Positions 23,083 to 32,447 of a stretch of 64,000 bases of DNA are shown here, one piece after another. Under the pieces are notes generated by a model. It had not been told where the DNA came from and searched no databases. It saw only the letters and a list, made by a program, of their open reading frames with translations. Positions within the stretch are counted from its first letter, which is position 1. Each line of letters opens with the position of its first letter. Origin of the DNA: Strigops habroptila (lineage: Eukaryota > Chordata > Aves > Psittaciformes > Psittacidae); NCBI RefSeq assembly GCF_004027225.2, contig NC_044302.2:38104949-38168948 (forward strand), written 5' to 3'. The translations under genes and the position numbers were made by a program.

Positions 23083-25707
23083 ATGGTGATTATTTGGCTC
23101 TCAGACTTGTTGCGCTTGATCTCAGAGTTTCAGCATGTTGTACCTTACTTACAGCCACTATTTGCTGTTTTAGTGTTTATCGGCTGGGGGGCCTGGGCTA
23201 AGGTTCTTGTTTCACTGTACTTCATGGTAGTGACTTGTAATACAATAGACTCATTGATCATGAAACTGGCCTGGTTTGTGCTTCCAGCGTGGCCATCACC
23301 TCTATACATTGGGAGGTATATAATGAAGTATTTTAGCAATTGCATATCTTTTTTTTTCTCCTCGGGGGGTCGACTTATGAAGGAAGCATTCTCTTTCACC
23401 CCCCGTTCCCCCACCAGCCTATTTGCAACAGCAGTTGAGAATTCTGAAGGTTTTAGATGGCCTTTGAATACCCTTGAAACCTGCCTGCTGATTGTGCTGG
23501 GGATCAGCATGTTGGCAAACATACGGAGTGTGTTTTACCCACGGCCATCCTGTCCTGGGAACATCCTAATTCGTTTAATCTCAAAAGTTAAGCGGTATCA
23601 GGTTCGAATCTGGTCTAGGATTAGACGACGATATAGGAGGACCACCAAGAGATTTTCCCTGAGGCTGGACAGTTATGAGTGGCAGGGTGTGTGGGATAGT
23701 ATGGGCAAGTATCTAGGCCAGTGGGCCCCTCCAGTGCTTTGGAACTTCACCACTGAACAAGTGCAACATCCGGAAATATTAGTAAAACACTTAAACGAGG
23801 TGTGCTATCGTCCTGGTTATACCAGAGAGGGACAAATCATGGCAATGCGCTGGGGCTTGGCCTACGCCTACAGAGCCCTGCTCAACACTATCCAGCACCT
23901 TCAAAGGGAAAAAAATGTCTCTGGATCTGATGGCAAAGCAACAGACAACTCAGCTATGCCAACTACAAGCACAGCAGCTACTCAGACCCTGACCACAACA
24001 GACAACACAGCTACTCCAAGTACAGCAGCGACATCAACCCCAGTGACAAGCACGACAGCTACTCAAACCCTGACCACAACAGACAACGCAACTACTCCAA
24101 CTTCAAATACAGCAGCTACACCAACCCCAGTGACAAGCACAACAGCTACTCAAACTCCGACAGCAACAGACAATGCGACTACTTCAAGCACCGCAGCTAC
24201 ACGAACCCCAGTGACAAGCACAGTAGCTACTCAAACCCCGACAGCAACAGACAATGCGGCTACTCCAAGCACCGCAGCCACACCAACCCCAGTGACAAGC
24301 ACAGTAGCTACTCAAACCCCGACAGCAACAGACAATATAGCTACTCCAAGCACCGTAGCTACACCAACCACAGTGACAAGCACAGTAGCTACTCAAACCC
24401 TGACAGCAACAGACAATGCAGCTGTTGGTGTTACTCAACTCCCAAGCACAACAGCTGCACCAACCCCAGCAATAGACATTGCAACCACTCCAATCCTAGT
24501 GGCAGACACTGCAGCCACTCCAACCACAGTGACAAACACTGCAGCTAAACCAAATGGCCAGTTTGTGACAATGTCTGTTGTCCCTGTAAGCAAAACCAAA
24601 CGAGAGGCACAAAGAGCAACCCGTGAAGCAAAGAAAGATGAAGACCCAATGCCATTACTACATGGAACAGCATCTGAACAAGAGTTACTACTATGTGGAT
24701 CAGAGGAAGAGGAAGAAGAAGAAGAGGTCACTTCTCGACCCCGGACCTCAACCAAGCTGCAGAATATGCGAAAAGATTTCCCCCGTCTTCCAGGGGAGAA
24801 CACTGTCACCTGGTTGCTCCGATGCTGGGACAATGGGGCCGACGGTCACGAACTAGAAGGTAGGGAAGCCAAGCAGCTGGGATCACTTGCTAAGGAAGGA
24901 GGAATTGACAAAGCGATTGCAAGAGAGAAGCGAGCCCTCAGTCTTTGGAGGAGGCTCCTGGCAGCTGTGAAGGAAAGGTTTCCCTACAAAGATGATATTA
25001 CGAGTCACTCAGCCAACTGGACCACGATAGAGAAAGGCATCCAGTCCCTGAGGGAATCAGCCATTATAGAGATGCTCTATCGTAGGCCGGATGCCAGGAA
25101 CACATCCGTAGATCCAGATGAAGTCGAATGTACACGACCCATGTGGCGGAAACTTACACGGAGTGCGCCATCATCATATGCCCATACATTGGCATCAATG
25201 ACCTGGAATGACGGAATATCACCAACAGTGGATTGCCTGATTCGTCAACTCCGAGAGTTCGAAGACAATCTCACCCCTTCCATCATTTCAGCTGTGGAAA
25301 AACTGCCCCAGGAGTTCAAACAATTGAGAGACGATTTATCCGATCTATCCAGCTCCCCATGTGTACCAACCCATGTCCCAGCTATTAACAGAAGGCGCCC
25401 TACTGCTCGAGAAAGAAAATATAGGAGGTACACGCCATGGGCCACCCTATGGTTTTACCTGCGGGATCACGGAGAAGACATGAGAAAGTGGGATGGAAAA
25501 CCTACTTCAGCTCTGGAGCAACGGGTGCGTGAACTGAAGAGGAGAACAATGGTCAAGGATGATCCTCCCAGGAAAGCTGCTGCTCCAGTCTCTGGTGAGC
25601 AGTTTCCCAGATGGAGTGGAAGAGCTGATTTTACTCCAGCTCCTGTGATAAGGAATACTAATCCCTTTCTACAAGACAGAAGTGGAGAATTTTGTGATCA
25701 CTATTAG
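23083..25707 (+). CDS. gag: Gag polyprotein, intact reading frame, with membrane-like N-terminus and mucin-like repeats
   Basis: The frame is open from ATG 23083 to UAG 25705-25707 (874 codons); it extends only six codons upstream of this first ATG. Visible segments: residues 1-60 are hydrophobic and Trp/Leu-rich, with a strong candidate membrane span at about 22-51. A second hydrophobic span lies at about 130-147, then a Lys/Arg-rich patch (about 165-200). Residues about 297-449 form a Thr/Ala/Pro array of roughly five 27-residue units (ATQT...TDN...PVTST), decaying to about 490. A run of eight Glu begins at 541. From about 557 a capsid-like region (FPRLPGENTVTWLLRCWDNGA) resembles ERVL/Fv1 gag. 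A basic stretch (about 770-785) follows. No CCHC zinc knuckle is present. The length exceeds typical ERVL gag because of the N-terminal and repeat parts. Identity as gag is secure from position; the function of the N-terminal half is unknown. Confidence 0.88.
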   Translation: MVIIWLSDLLRLISEFQHVVPYLQPLFAVLVFIGWGAWAKVLVSLYFMVVTCNTIDSLIMKLAWFVLPAWPSPLYIGRYIMKYFSNCISFFFSSGGRLMKEAFSFTPRSPTSLFATAVENSEGFRWPLNTLETCLLIVLGISMLANIRSVFYPRPSCPGNILIRLISKVKRYQVRIWSRIRRRYRRTTKRFSLRLDSYEWQGVWDSMGKYLGQWAPPVLWNFTTEQVQHPEILVKHLNEVCYRPGYTREGQIMAMRWGLAYAYRALLNTIQHLQREKNVSGSDGKATDNSAMPTTSTAATQTLTTTDNTATPSTAATSTPVTSTTATQTLTTTDNATTPTSNTAATPTPVTSTTATQTPTATDNATTSSTAATRTPVTSTVATQTPTATDNAATPSTAATPTPVTSTVATQTPTATDNIATPSTVATPTTVTSTVATQTLTATDNAAVGVTQLPSTTAAPTPAIDIATTPILVADTAATPTTVTNTAAKPNGQFVTMSVVPVSKTKREAQRATREAKKDEDPMPLLHGTASEQELLLCGSEEEEEEEEVTSRPRTSTKLQNMRKDFPRLPGENTVTWLLRCWDNGADGHELEGREAKQLGSLAKEGGIDKAIAREKRALSLWRRLLAAVKERFPYKDDITSHSANWTTIEKGIQSLRESAIIEMLYRRPDARNTSVDPDEVECTRPMWRKLTRSAPSSYAHTLASMTWNDGISPTVDCLIRQLREFEDNLTPSIISAVEKLPQEFKQLRDDLSDLSSSPCVPTHVPAINRRRPTARERKYRRYTPWATLWFYLRDHGEDMRKWDGKPTSALEQRVRELKRRTMVKDDPPRKAAAPVSGEQFPRWSGRADFTPAPVIRNTNPFLQDRSGEFCDHY
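23968..24426 (+). repeat. 81-bp minisatellite inside gag
   Basis: About five to six copies of an 81-bp unit (one copy is 87 bp) encode the Thr/Ala/Pro repeat of gag. Unit starts are marked by GCTACTCA(A/G)AC and the ends by CCAGTGACAAGCAC. The units keep the reading frame. Later units resemble each other more closely (GTAGCTACTCAAACCCCGAC), suggesting recent expansion of that part. The minus-strand frame through it (Cys/Gly/Ser-rich) is a shadow. Confidence 0.85.
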
Positions 25708-25782
25708 AGGGGCCCTGCCTCCAGCCAGGTGGAGGAGAGGGATAATTGGGTTTACTGGACTGTGTGGATCAGATGGCCTGGC
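25705..25782 (+). promoter_or_regulatory. Candidate gag-pol stop-codon read-through signal (UAG plus possible pseudoknot)
   Basis: Gag ends in UAG and pol continues in the same frame with no intervening stop. After a 10-nt spacer, CCTCCA (25718-25723) can pair with TGGAGG (25730-25735). The loop between them, GCCAGG (25724-25729), is exactly complementary to CCTGGC at 25777-25782. An outer pairing CCCT (25713-25716) with AGGG (25738-25741) is also possible. Gammaretroviruses use UAG followed by an H-type pseudoknot to make Gag-Pol. That this element does the same is inference. Confidence 0.5.
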
Positions 25783-26982
25783 ACATCAGTCCCACAGAAG
25801 TATAAGGCTCTAGTAGATACCGGTGCACAGTGTACTCTGATGCCATCAAGGTATCAAGGGGTGAAACCCATTTATATTTCTGGAGTGACAGGAGGATCCC
25901 AAGTGTTAACTATGCTGGAAGCTGAAATCAGCCTGACTGGGAGGAAGTGGCAAAAGCACCCCATTGTGACTGGTCCAGGGGCTCCATGCATCCTTGGCAT
26001 GGACTGTCTCAGGAGAGCGTACTTCAAAGACCCAAAAGGATATAGATGGGCTTTTGGTATCGCTGCCTTGGAGACAGAGGAAATTAAGCAGCTGTCCACC
26101 TTACCCGGTCTCTCAGAGGATCCTTCGGTTGTGGGGTTGCTGAAGGTCAAAAAACAACAAGCACCAATTGCGACCACAACAGTGCACCGGCGGCAATATC
26201 GCACCAACCGAGACTCCTTGATTCCCATCCATAAGCTGATCCGTAGACTGGAGAGCCAAGGAGTGATCAGCAGGACCTCCTCACCCTTTAATAGCCCCAT
26301 ATGGCCAGTGCAAAAGTCTAATGGAGAGTGGAGACTAACAGTAGACTATCGTGGCCTGAACGAAGTCACACCACCATTGAGCGCTGCCGTACCGGACATG
26401 CTAGAACTTCTATATGAACTGGAGTCAAAGGCAGCCAAGTGGTATTCCACAATTAATATTGCCAATGCATTTTTCTCAATCCCTTTGGCAGCAGAATGCA
26501 GGCCACTGTTTGCTTTCACTTGGAGGGGCGTCCAGTACACTTGGAACCGACTGCCCCAGGGGTGGAAACACAGCCCTACCATCTGCCATGGATTGATCCA
26601 GACTGCACTGGAACAGGGGCAAGCTCCAGAACACCTGCAATACATTGAGGACATCATCGTGTGGGGTGATATAGCAGAAGAAGTTTTTGAGAAAGGGAGG
26701 AAGATAATCCAAATCCTGCTGAAGGCCGGTTTTGCCATAAAACAGAATAAGGTCAAGGGACCTGCACAGGAGATTCAATTTTTGGGAATAAAATGGCAAG
26801 ATGGACGTCGCCAGATCCCCACAGACATGATCAACAAGATAACAGCAATGTCTCCACCAACTAACAAGAAAGAAACACAAGCTTTCTTAGGTGTTGTGGG
26901 GTTCTGGAGAATGCACATCCCAAATTACAGTCTGATTGTAAGCCCTCTCTACCACGTGACCTGGAAGAAGAATGATTTTTAA
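25708..26982 (+). pseudogene. pol: pol part 1: protease and reverse transcriptase, ends at a premature stop
   Basis: Same frame as gag. An aspartic protease motif VDTGA (Asp codon at 25816) is followed by a CILGMD flap-to-C-terminal motif near 25990. The reverse transcriptase follows from about 26200 with SPFNSPIWPV, VDYRGLNE, the motif A region (YSTINIANAFFSIPL, 26443-26487), LPQGWKHSP (26551) and the motif C box YIED (26641-26652). Two catalytic positions are altered: the motif A aspartate position is Asn (26455-26457) and the first Asp of the YXDD box is Glu (26647-26649). The frame then stops at TAA 26980-26982, inside the region linking polymerase to RNase H. No separate start is needed if translated by read-through. 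This copy is very unlikely to make an active polymerase. Confidence 0.9.
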
Positions 26983-27633
26983 TGGGGCCCTGAGCAACAA
27001 CAAGCCTTTGAACAAATTAAACGAGAAATAGTTCATGCAGTAGCCCTTGGACCAGTCCGGGCCGGGCCAGATGTGAAAAATGTGCTATATACCGCAGCCG
27101 GGGAGAATGGTCCTACCTGGAGCCTCTGGCAGAAAGCTCCGGGGGAGACTCGAGGTCGACCCCTTGGCTTTTGGAGTCGGGGATATAAAGGATCCGAGGC
27201 CAGCTATACTCCCACTGAAAAAGAGATACTGGCAGTCTATGAAGGGGTTCGAGCTGCCTCAGAAGTGATTGGAACTGAAGCACAGCTCCTCCTGGCACCC
27301 CGGTTGCCTGTGCTGGGCTGGATGTTGAAAGGTAGGGTCTCCTCTACACATCATGCAACTGATGCTACATGGAGTAAGTGGGCCGCACTAATTACACAAC
27401 GAGCTCGAATAGGAAATCCCGGTCATCCAGGAATTCTAGAAGTCATCATGGACTGGCCAGAGGGCAAAGATTTTGGGATGTCACCAGAAGAGGAGGTGAC
27501 GCGTGCTGAAGAGGCCCCACCATATAATGAACTGTCAGAGAGTGAAAAACAATATGCCTTGTTTACTGATGGGTCCTGCAGTATTGTGGGAAAGCATCGG
27601 AGATGGAAGGCAGCTGTGTGGAGTCCCCTGTGA
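26983..27633 (+). pseudogene. pol: pol part 2: connection region and start of RNase H, bounded by in-frame stops
   Basis: Continues pol in the same frame between the TAA at 26980 and a TGA at 27631-27633. It carries the tether/connection region (YTPTEKEILAVYEG near 27210) and the first RNase H motif FTDGS (Asp codon at 27568). Because the TGA falls between the first and second catalytic acids of RNase H, that domain is split across this piece and the next. There is no frameshift; the damage is two nonsense codons. Confidence 0.88.
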
Positions 27634-28887
27634 CAAGTTGCAGAAACTGCTGGAGGAGAGGGTGAATCGAGTCAGTTTGCAGAGGTGAAAGCCATCCAGC
27701 TGGCCTTGGACATTGCTGAACGAGAAAAATGGCCAGTACTTTATACTGACTCATGGATGGTGGCAAATGCCCTGTGGGGGTGGTTGCAGCAATGGCAGCA
27801 GAGCAACTGGCAACACAGAAGTAAACCCATCTGGGCTGCTGCATTGTGGCAAGATATCGCTGCTCGGGTGCAGAACTTGGTGGTGAAGGTACGCCACGTA
27901 GATGCTCATGTACCCAAGAGTCGGGCCACTGAGGAACACCAGAATAACCAGCAAGTGGATAAAGCTGCTAAGATTAAAGTGGCTCAGATGGACTTGGATT
28001 GGCAACATGAGGGTGAACTACTTTTAGCCCGGTGGGCCCATGACACCTCAGGCCATCAAGGCAGAGATGCAACATATAGATGGGCTCGTGATCAAGGGGT
28101 GGACTTGACGATGGACACTATTGCCCAGGTTATTCACGAATGTGAAACATGTGCTGCAATTAAGCAAGCCAAGCGGTTAAAGCCTCTCTGGTATGGAGGA
28201 CGATGGCTGAAGTACAAGTATGGGGAGGCCTGGCAGATTGACTATATCACACTCCCACCAACCCGCCAAGGCAATTGCTATGTGCTTACCATGGTGGAAG
28301 CAACCACCGGATGGCTGGAAACATACGCTGTGTCCCACGCCACTGCCCGGAACGCTATCCTGGGCCTTGAGAAACAAGTCTTCTGGCGACACAGCACCCC
28401 AGAGAGAATTGAGTCAGACAATGGGACTCATTTCCGGAACAACCTCATAGACACTTGGGCCAAAGAGCATGGCATTGAGTGGGTATATCACATCCCCTAC
28501 CATGCACCAGCCTCTGGGAAAATCGAATTGTACAATGGGCTGTTAAAAACTACACTGAGAGCAATGGGTGGTGGGACTTTCAAACACTGGGATACACATT
28601 TACCAAAAGCCACCTGCTTGGTCAACAGTAGGGGATCTGCCAACAGGGCTGGCCCAGCCCAATCAGAACTTTTACGTACTGTAGAGGGGATTAAAGTTCC
28701 TGTGGTGCACATAAAGAATTTGTTGGGGAAGACAGTCTGGGTTATTCCTGCTTCAGGCAAATGCAAACCCACTCGTGGGGTTGCTTTTGCTCAGGGACCT
28801 GGATATACTTGGTGGGTAATGCGGGAAGATGGGGAAGCCCGATGTGTACCTCAAGGGGATTTGATTTTGGGGGAAAACAGTCAATGA
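27634..28887 (+). pseudogene. pol: pol part 3: rest of RNase H and complete integrase
   Basis: Same frame, open to TGA 28885-28887. The remaining RNase H acids are at 27682 (Glu in FAEVKA), 27748 (Asp in YTDSW) and 27958 (Asp in QQVDKAA). Integrase follows: a zinc-binding His pair (28039, 28054) and CETC (28141, 28150), then the catalytic core with Asp 28240 (WQIDY), Asp 28417 (ESDNGTHF) and Glu 28525. The last two are separated by exactly 35 residues, the retroviral D,D-35-E spacing. A C-terminal part (GYTWWVMREDGEARCVP) ends the frame. The integrase core looks undamaged, but the two upstream stops prevent its normal expression from Gag-Pol. No dUTPase-like domain follows. Confidence 0.9.
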
Positions 28888-29302
28888 ACTCAATTGTACG
28901 CTGTTGCCTGCTCTATAACACTTTTATAGCCCACCAGCTAGATATCTTCAGGTCACCAGCAATTGACCCTGACTTTCCTCCGATCATCACCTCAACAAAG
29001 AATGAATTTTGAGGAAACCAGATGAGCTCAGCAGTGACCAGACGAGTTTGGCGGTATCATCAGCAGGCAACAACCCAACACTACACACCGTCCCTCCTGC
29101 CCTGAAAGACTATTACAAGAGACGGAGCCTGACATCATGGACTGGATGAGTTCAGCAATTTTACAGGGATTGGTCCATGGACTAGGGAATGATATCTTTC
29201 TCTGTGTGTGGGTGTGGGTGTATATATATGTGTATATATGGGACAAGGATGATGGTGTGTTGAGAGATGTGGGATCTGAGCATGACGTGAGTGGTATGGA
29301 AT
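28888..29302 (+). other. Non-coding 3' tail of the provirus, no env
   Basis: About 415 bases between the pol stop and the polypurine tract. The longest frames are far too short for an envelope, and no signal peptide, furin site or fusion-peptide-like segment was seen. It contains a GT/TATA microsatellite at about 29202-29240. Absence of env is usual for ERVL elements. Confidence 0.8.
29202..29240. repeat. (GT)n/(TA)n microsatellite in the proviral tail
   Basis: TGTGTGTGGGTGTGGG followed by TATATATATG and TGTATATATG. Simple sequence inside the element. Confidence 0.85.
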
Positions 29303-29312
29303 AAGGGGTGGA
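29303..29312 (+). other. Polypurine tract (candidate)
   Basis: AAGGGGTGGA, three bases (TAC) before the 3' LTR TG. It is purine-rich apart from one T and in the expected place for plus-strand priming. Its exact limits are uncertain. Confidence 0.6.
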
Positions 29313-29315
29313 TAC

Positions 29316-29879
29316 TGTCCTGGGTTCAGCTATAGCAGTCATTTTTCTCCTGCTTAGTAGCTGGTGCAGTGCTGTGTTTTTTCACTTTCAGCCTGGGAAC
29401 AATGCTGATAACACTGATGTTTTTAGTTGTTGCTAAGTAATGTTTATTCCAACCAAGGACTTTCTCAGTCTCATGCTTTGGCAGGGAGGAGGGGAAGGCG
29501 GGAGGAAGCAGAGACAGGACACCTGACCCAAACTAGCCAAAGGGGTATTCCATACCACAGCACGTCATGCCCAGTATATAAACCGGGGGGAGTTACCCGG
29601 AAGGCCCAGATCACTGCTCGAGTCGGGCTCGGTATCGTTCGGCGGGTGGTGAGCAATTGTATCCTCTCCCCTTGTTATTTCACTAATCATTATTATCACT
29701 GGTGGTAGCAGTAGTGGTTTTGTATTATACCTTAGTTGCGGGACTGCTCTTATCTCAACCCGTGGGAGTTACATTCTTCCGATTCTCCTCCCCATCCCTC
29801 CGGGAGCAGGGGGAGGAAGGGGGGGAGTGAGCGAGCAGCTGTGTGGTTCTGAGTTACCAGCTCGGCTCAAACCATGACA
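29316..29879 (+). repeat. 3' LTR, 564 bp
   Basis: Same TGTC...GACA boundaries and length as the 5' LTR, with a TATATAAA box at 29575-29582 at the identical offset. Differences from the 5' LTR are mostly C/T and G/A transitions, plus the cluster in the G/A-rich stretch near 29812-29825. Confidence 0.97.
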
Positions 29880-29884
29880 ATACC
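29880..29884. repeat. Target-site duplication (ATACC), 3' copy
   Basis: Exact match to 22404-22408. Confidence 0.95.
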
Positions 29885-32209
29885 AAGTTCAGCTGTTCTT
29901 GCCTGCAAGTTGTTAGCCATAGGCCAGTCATCTAGTAAGTAATTGCATAATTTTGAGGAGGACAAATATGGGAGTTCCAAAATGGGTCGGGATAGGCCTG
30001 AGAGAACAGTTGTACATTATGGACAAGCACACCTGCTTGAAACAACCCTAGAAGATTACAGCTGTTTGCTACTCCTGCCAGAGTTGTCACCATCACAGTC
30101 ATCACATGTGCACACCTCTCACCTTAAATGAAAAGTCAGGTGGCAAACTGCAAACATCCAGTGGCTATGAATTTAAACTAACACTGCAGAATGTACATGT
30201 ACCTATTGAGGTGTTGCACATTTTCTGAACTTCCAGGTCTGCTGGAAGAGCAGTAGTGTGAAAAAGGAGAGTTGTAATATATCTTCATAGATAATGCCAG
30301 TAGATTCCTAAGATGCTTCATTTACATTGTCAGATACCGGATGTCAGATGTCAGATACAGATACAGGACAAAAACATAGATAAGAACAAATTTTTATTGA
30401 ATGCGTTTCTTAAGGCGTAGAAGCACTTTATTGAGATGAAATTTTGTAAATATTATTTTAAGCAATAGTGGCAAATGGAAATGAGTTACTTTGCTGTCAT
30501 TCTGTGAAAGACTGTGTTCCTGTGGCTGAATCACAAGTCTAGGTCTTATTGATATAACTGCTGCCATATATGGCTATAATTAATCATGCGTATGAAATTG
30601 GGGCTGGTTTTCAAATTCCAGCAGTTAATATTCCTGTCTTCATTATGCCAATTTGTCCTACCAAAGCAGTTAATACATCTCTGCAAATGGAGAAAAAAAT
30701 CAAAAGAGAAGCAACTTTAGCCTACAAACTGACATCTGTCAAATGCAATTTCTAGTAATAAGGAAACTCATCCTTTGGGAATATTTTTAGTCATATTATT
30801 TTTAGGTCAGAACTTCTCAGCTCTTTTTCCTTCCTTCTTTAGCAGTTCACAGATGGCATTTTGTTAATATCGGTTTCATTTTGAAATATAACATTTATAA
30901 CGCATCAGTGAAACAATGTGTTAAATGGATACTTTCTAAGATTAGACTTCTGTCTTGTTTTTCCCTTCAGTGACTTGCTAGTATTTTCTAGGCAAAAAGA
31001 GTTTCTTACATCTTTTCAAGACTTTTAGTAAACCCTCATCTCTGCTGGAATGGCCTGTTGCTATTTCAAGTGGAAACAAAACATACACAACTTCCTATGG
31101 GTTTACCTGTCATCATTATAACTAGACAGAGGCTTTGACAAAATATGTTAATATGGACACTTTCAGACTTTTAGTTTGAATCTCGATGTAAGTAAAAGTG
31201 ACAGTCTTTAGGGCCGCATTACGTGCAGCTTGGTTATAGATCAGACGTTTTACCACTAGGTTTATTCACCTAAAGGGAAAAAGAACATTTTACATTTATT
31301 TTATTTTAAATTTTCATGCTCAGTTTTGCAGTCACAGTGGTGTGCTATGAAACATTGTGACAGATGGATGGATCTCATGGAATAATCTTTGATCACTCTC
31401 TTTGTTCTTGCTGTACCTCTCAAAAGTAAATAATAGAAAGCCCTTCTCTGTCATGTTTCTTCTCAGTCTACAAAGATGGAAAGTTGAATAAGTGCAAAAT
31501 ATGAGTGTTCTGGAAGGCTTAAAATAACTTTTCATTGATGTTTGATTTTATTCAGTCTGTATTTTATTTGCTGAAGCATAAATATTACACTGAATTTAGC
31601 ATTTAAATAAAGCTATATAAAAGGTGTCCAAAATATAGAGAAAATCATATACCTCAAGGTCGCCAAACCTCAAGTAAACTATCACAAGTTAGGACATTTT
31701 TCTGCGTGTATCACTGAATTCACCTAAACTTCTTGCATCTAAGTAAAGCTTAGCAATTAAAAATACACAGAATATTAATGTGGTGCGTAATGTTACTTAG
31801 GGTAAACCTCGGGAAATGAAAGAAAGGAACTACACAACATCCATCATCCATTTCTAACACATTTCAAGACATGGATATATTCCAAATTTTCTTCCTTTAG
31901 TCCATTTTTAATCTGCTAAGCAAGTAAAAACAAGTAACTTAATATTAAAGCTCTTTCATTTTAATAGGAATACATTTGATAGCTTTCAAAATTCACTTAC
32001 AGGTTTTAAATTGTTTAAAAGTATTCCAACAGGATTAAGATAACAGTGAGGAAAAATGCAGGTCCTATATTCAGTCATGGTTAAGACCTCATATTTAACA
32101 AAACAGCCACTAGTGCAGTGGTGCAGACACTCAACTACTGGAACTGTGTCTGAAAACTATCATGCTCATATTTAATCACAGGCAGGCAGTTGAGTAGGAA
32201 GATTGGAGG
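29885..32209. other. Non-coding stretch, no gene seen
   Basis: AT-rich host DNA after the provirus. It contains a short cluster of CAGATACCGGATGT-like, CAGATGT and CAGATAC words at 30330-30368. No coding signal was seen. Confidence 0.55.
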
Positions 32210-32447
32210 CTGGGCTGAGAGTAGGAAAAAATAATTTCCGTTATGTTTAGCCATTTACTATAAGGGTGGAACAGGTTGCCCAAAGAAGTGGTAAATGCTC
32301 CATCCCTGCCAGTGTTCAAGGCCAGGTCGGACAGAGTCTTGGGTGACATGGTCTAGTGCCATCCCTACCCATGGCAGGAGGGTTGGAACTAGATGATCAT
32401 AAGGTTCTTTCCAACCCTAACCATTCTGTGATTCTATGATTCTGTGA
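32210..32447 (+). mobile_element. CR1 LINE 3' fragment
   Basis: Sense-orientation CR1 tail: GGAACAGGTTGCCCAAAGAAG, CCATCCCTGCCAGTG, CCCATGGCAGGAGGGTTGGA, ending in ATTCTGTG ATTCTATG ATTCTGTG. The left part is degenerate and a few bases of the usual GTGAGGCAC stretch are missing. 5'-truncated. Confidence 0.9.

Larger units (their letters stand above)
22409..29879 (+). mobile_element. Endogenous retrovirus, ERVL-like, nearly full length
   Basis: A 7471-bp provirus on the plus strand: 5' LTR, tRNA-Lys primer-binding site, gag, in-frame UAG, pol (protease, reverse transcriptase, RNase H, integrase), a short non-coding tail, polypurine tract and 3' LTR. It is flanked by a perfect ATACC duplication. 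Class III (ERVL-like) assignment rests on three things: a gag capsid region resembling the ERVL/Fv1 family (WLLRCWDNGA context, no Cys-His zinc knuckle), the lack of env, and the TGTCCTGG start shared by many avian ERVL LTRs. LTRs differ at roughly 15 of 564 positions, so the insertion is fairly young but not recent. Pol is disabled by two in-frame stops and by active-site substitutions, so this copy could not replicate on its own. Gag remains open. Confidence 0.93.

Noticed and set aside
24184..24438. Cys/Gly/Ser-rich minus-strand frame resembling a small cysteine-rich protein
   Set aside because: It is the antisense of the gag minisatellite; the regular pattern comes from the 81-bp unit.
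28888..29315. Remnant of env in the proviral tail
   Set aside because: No frame above about 40 codons continues from pol, and no envelope-like hydrophobic or cleavage motif was seen.
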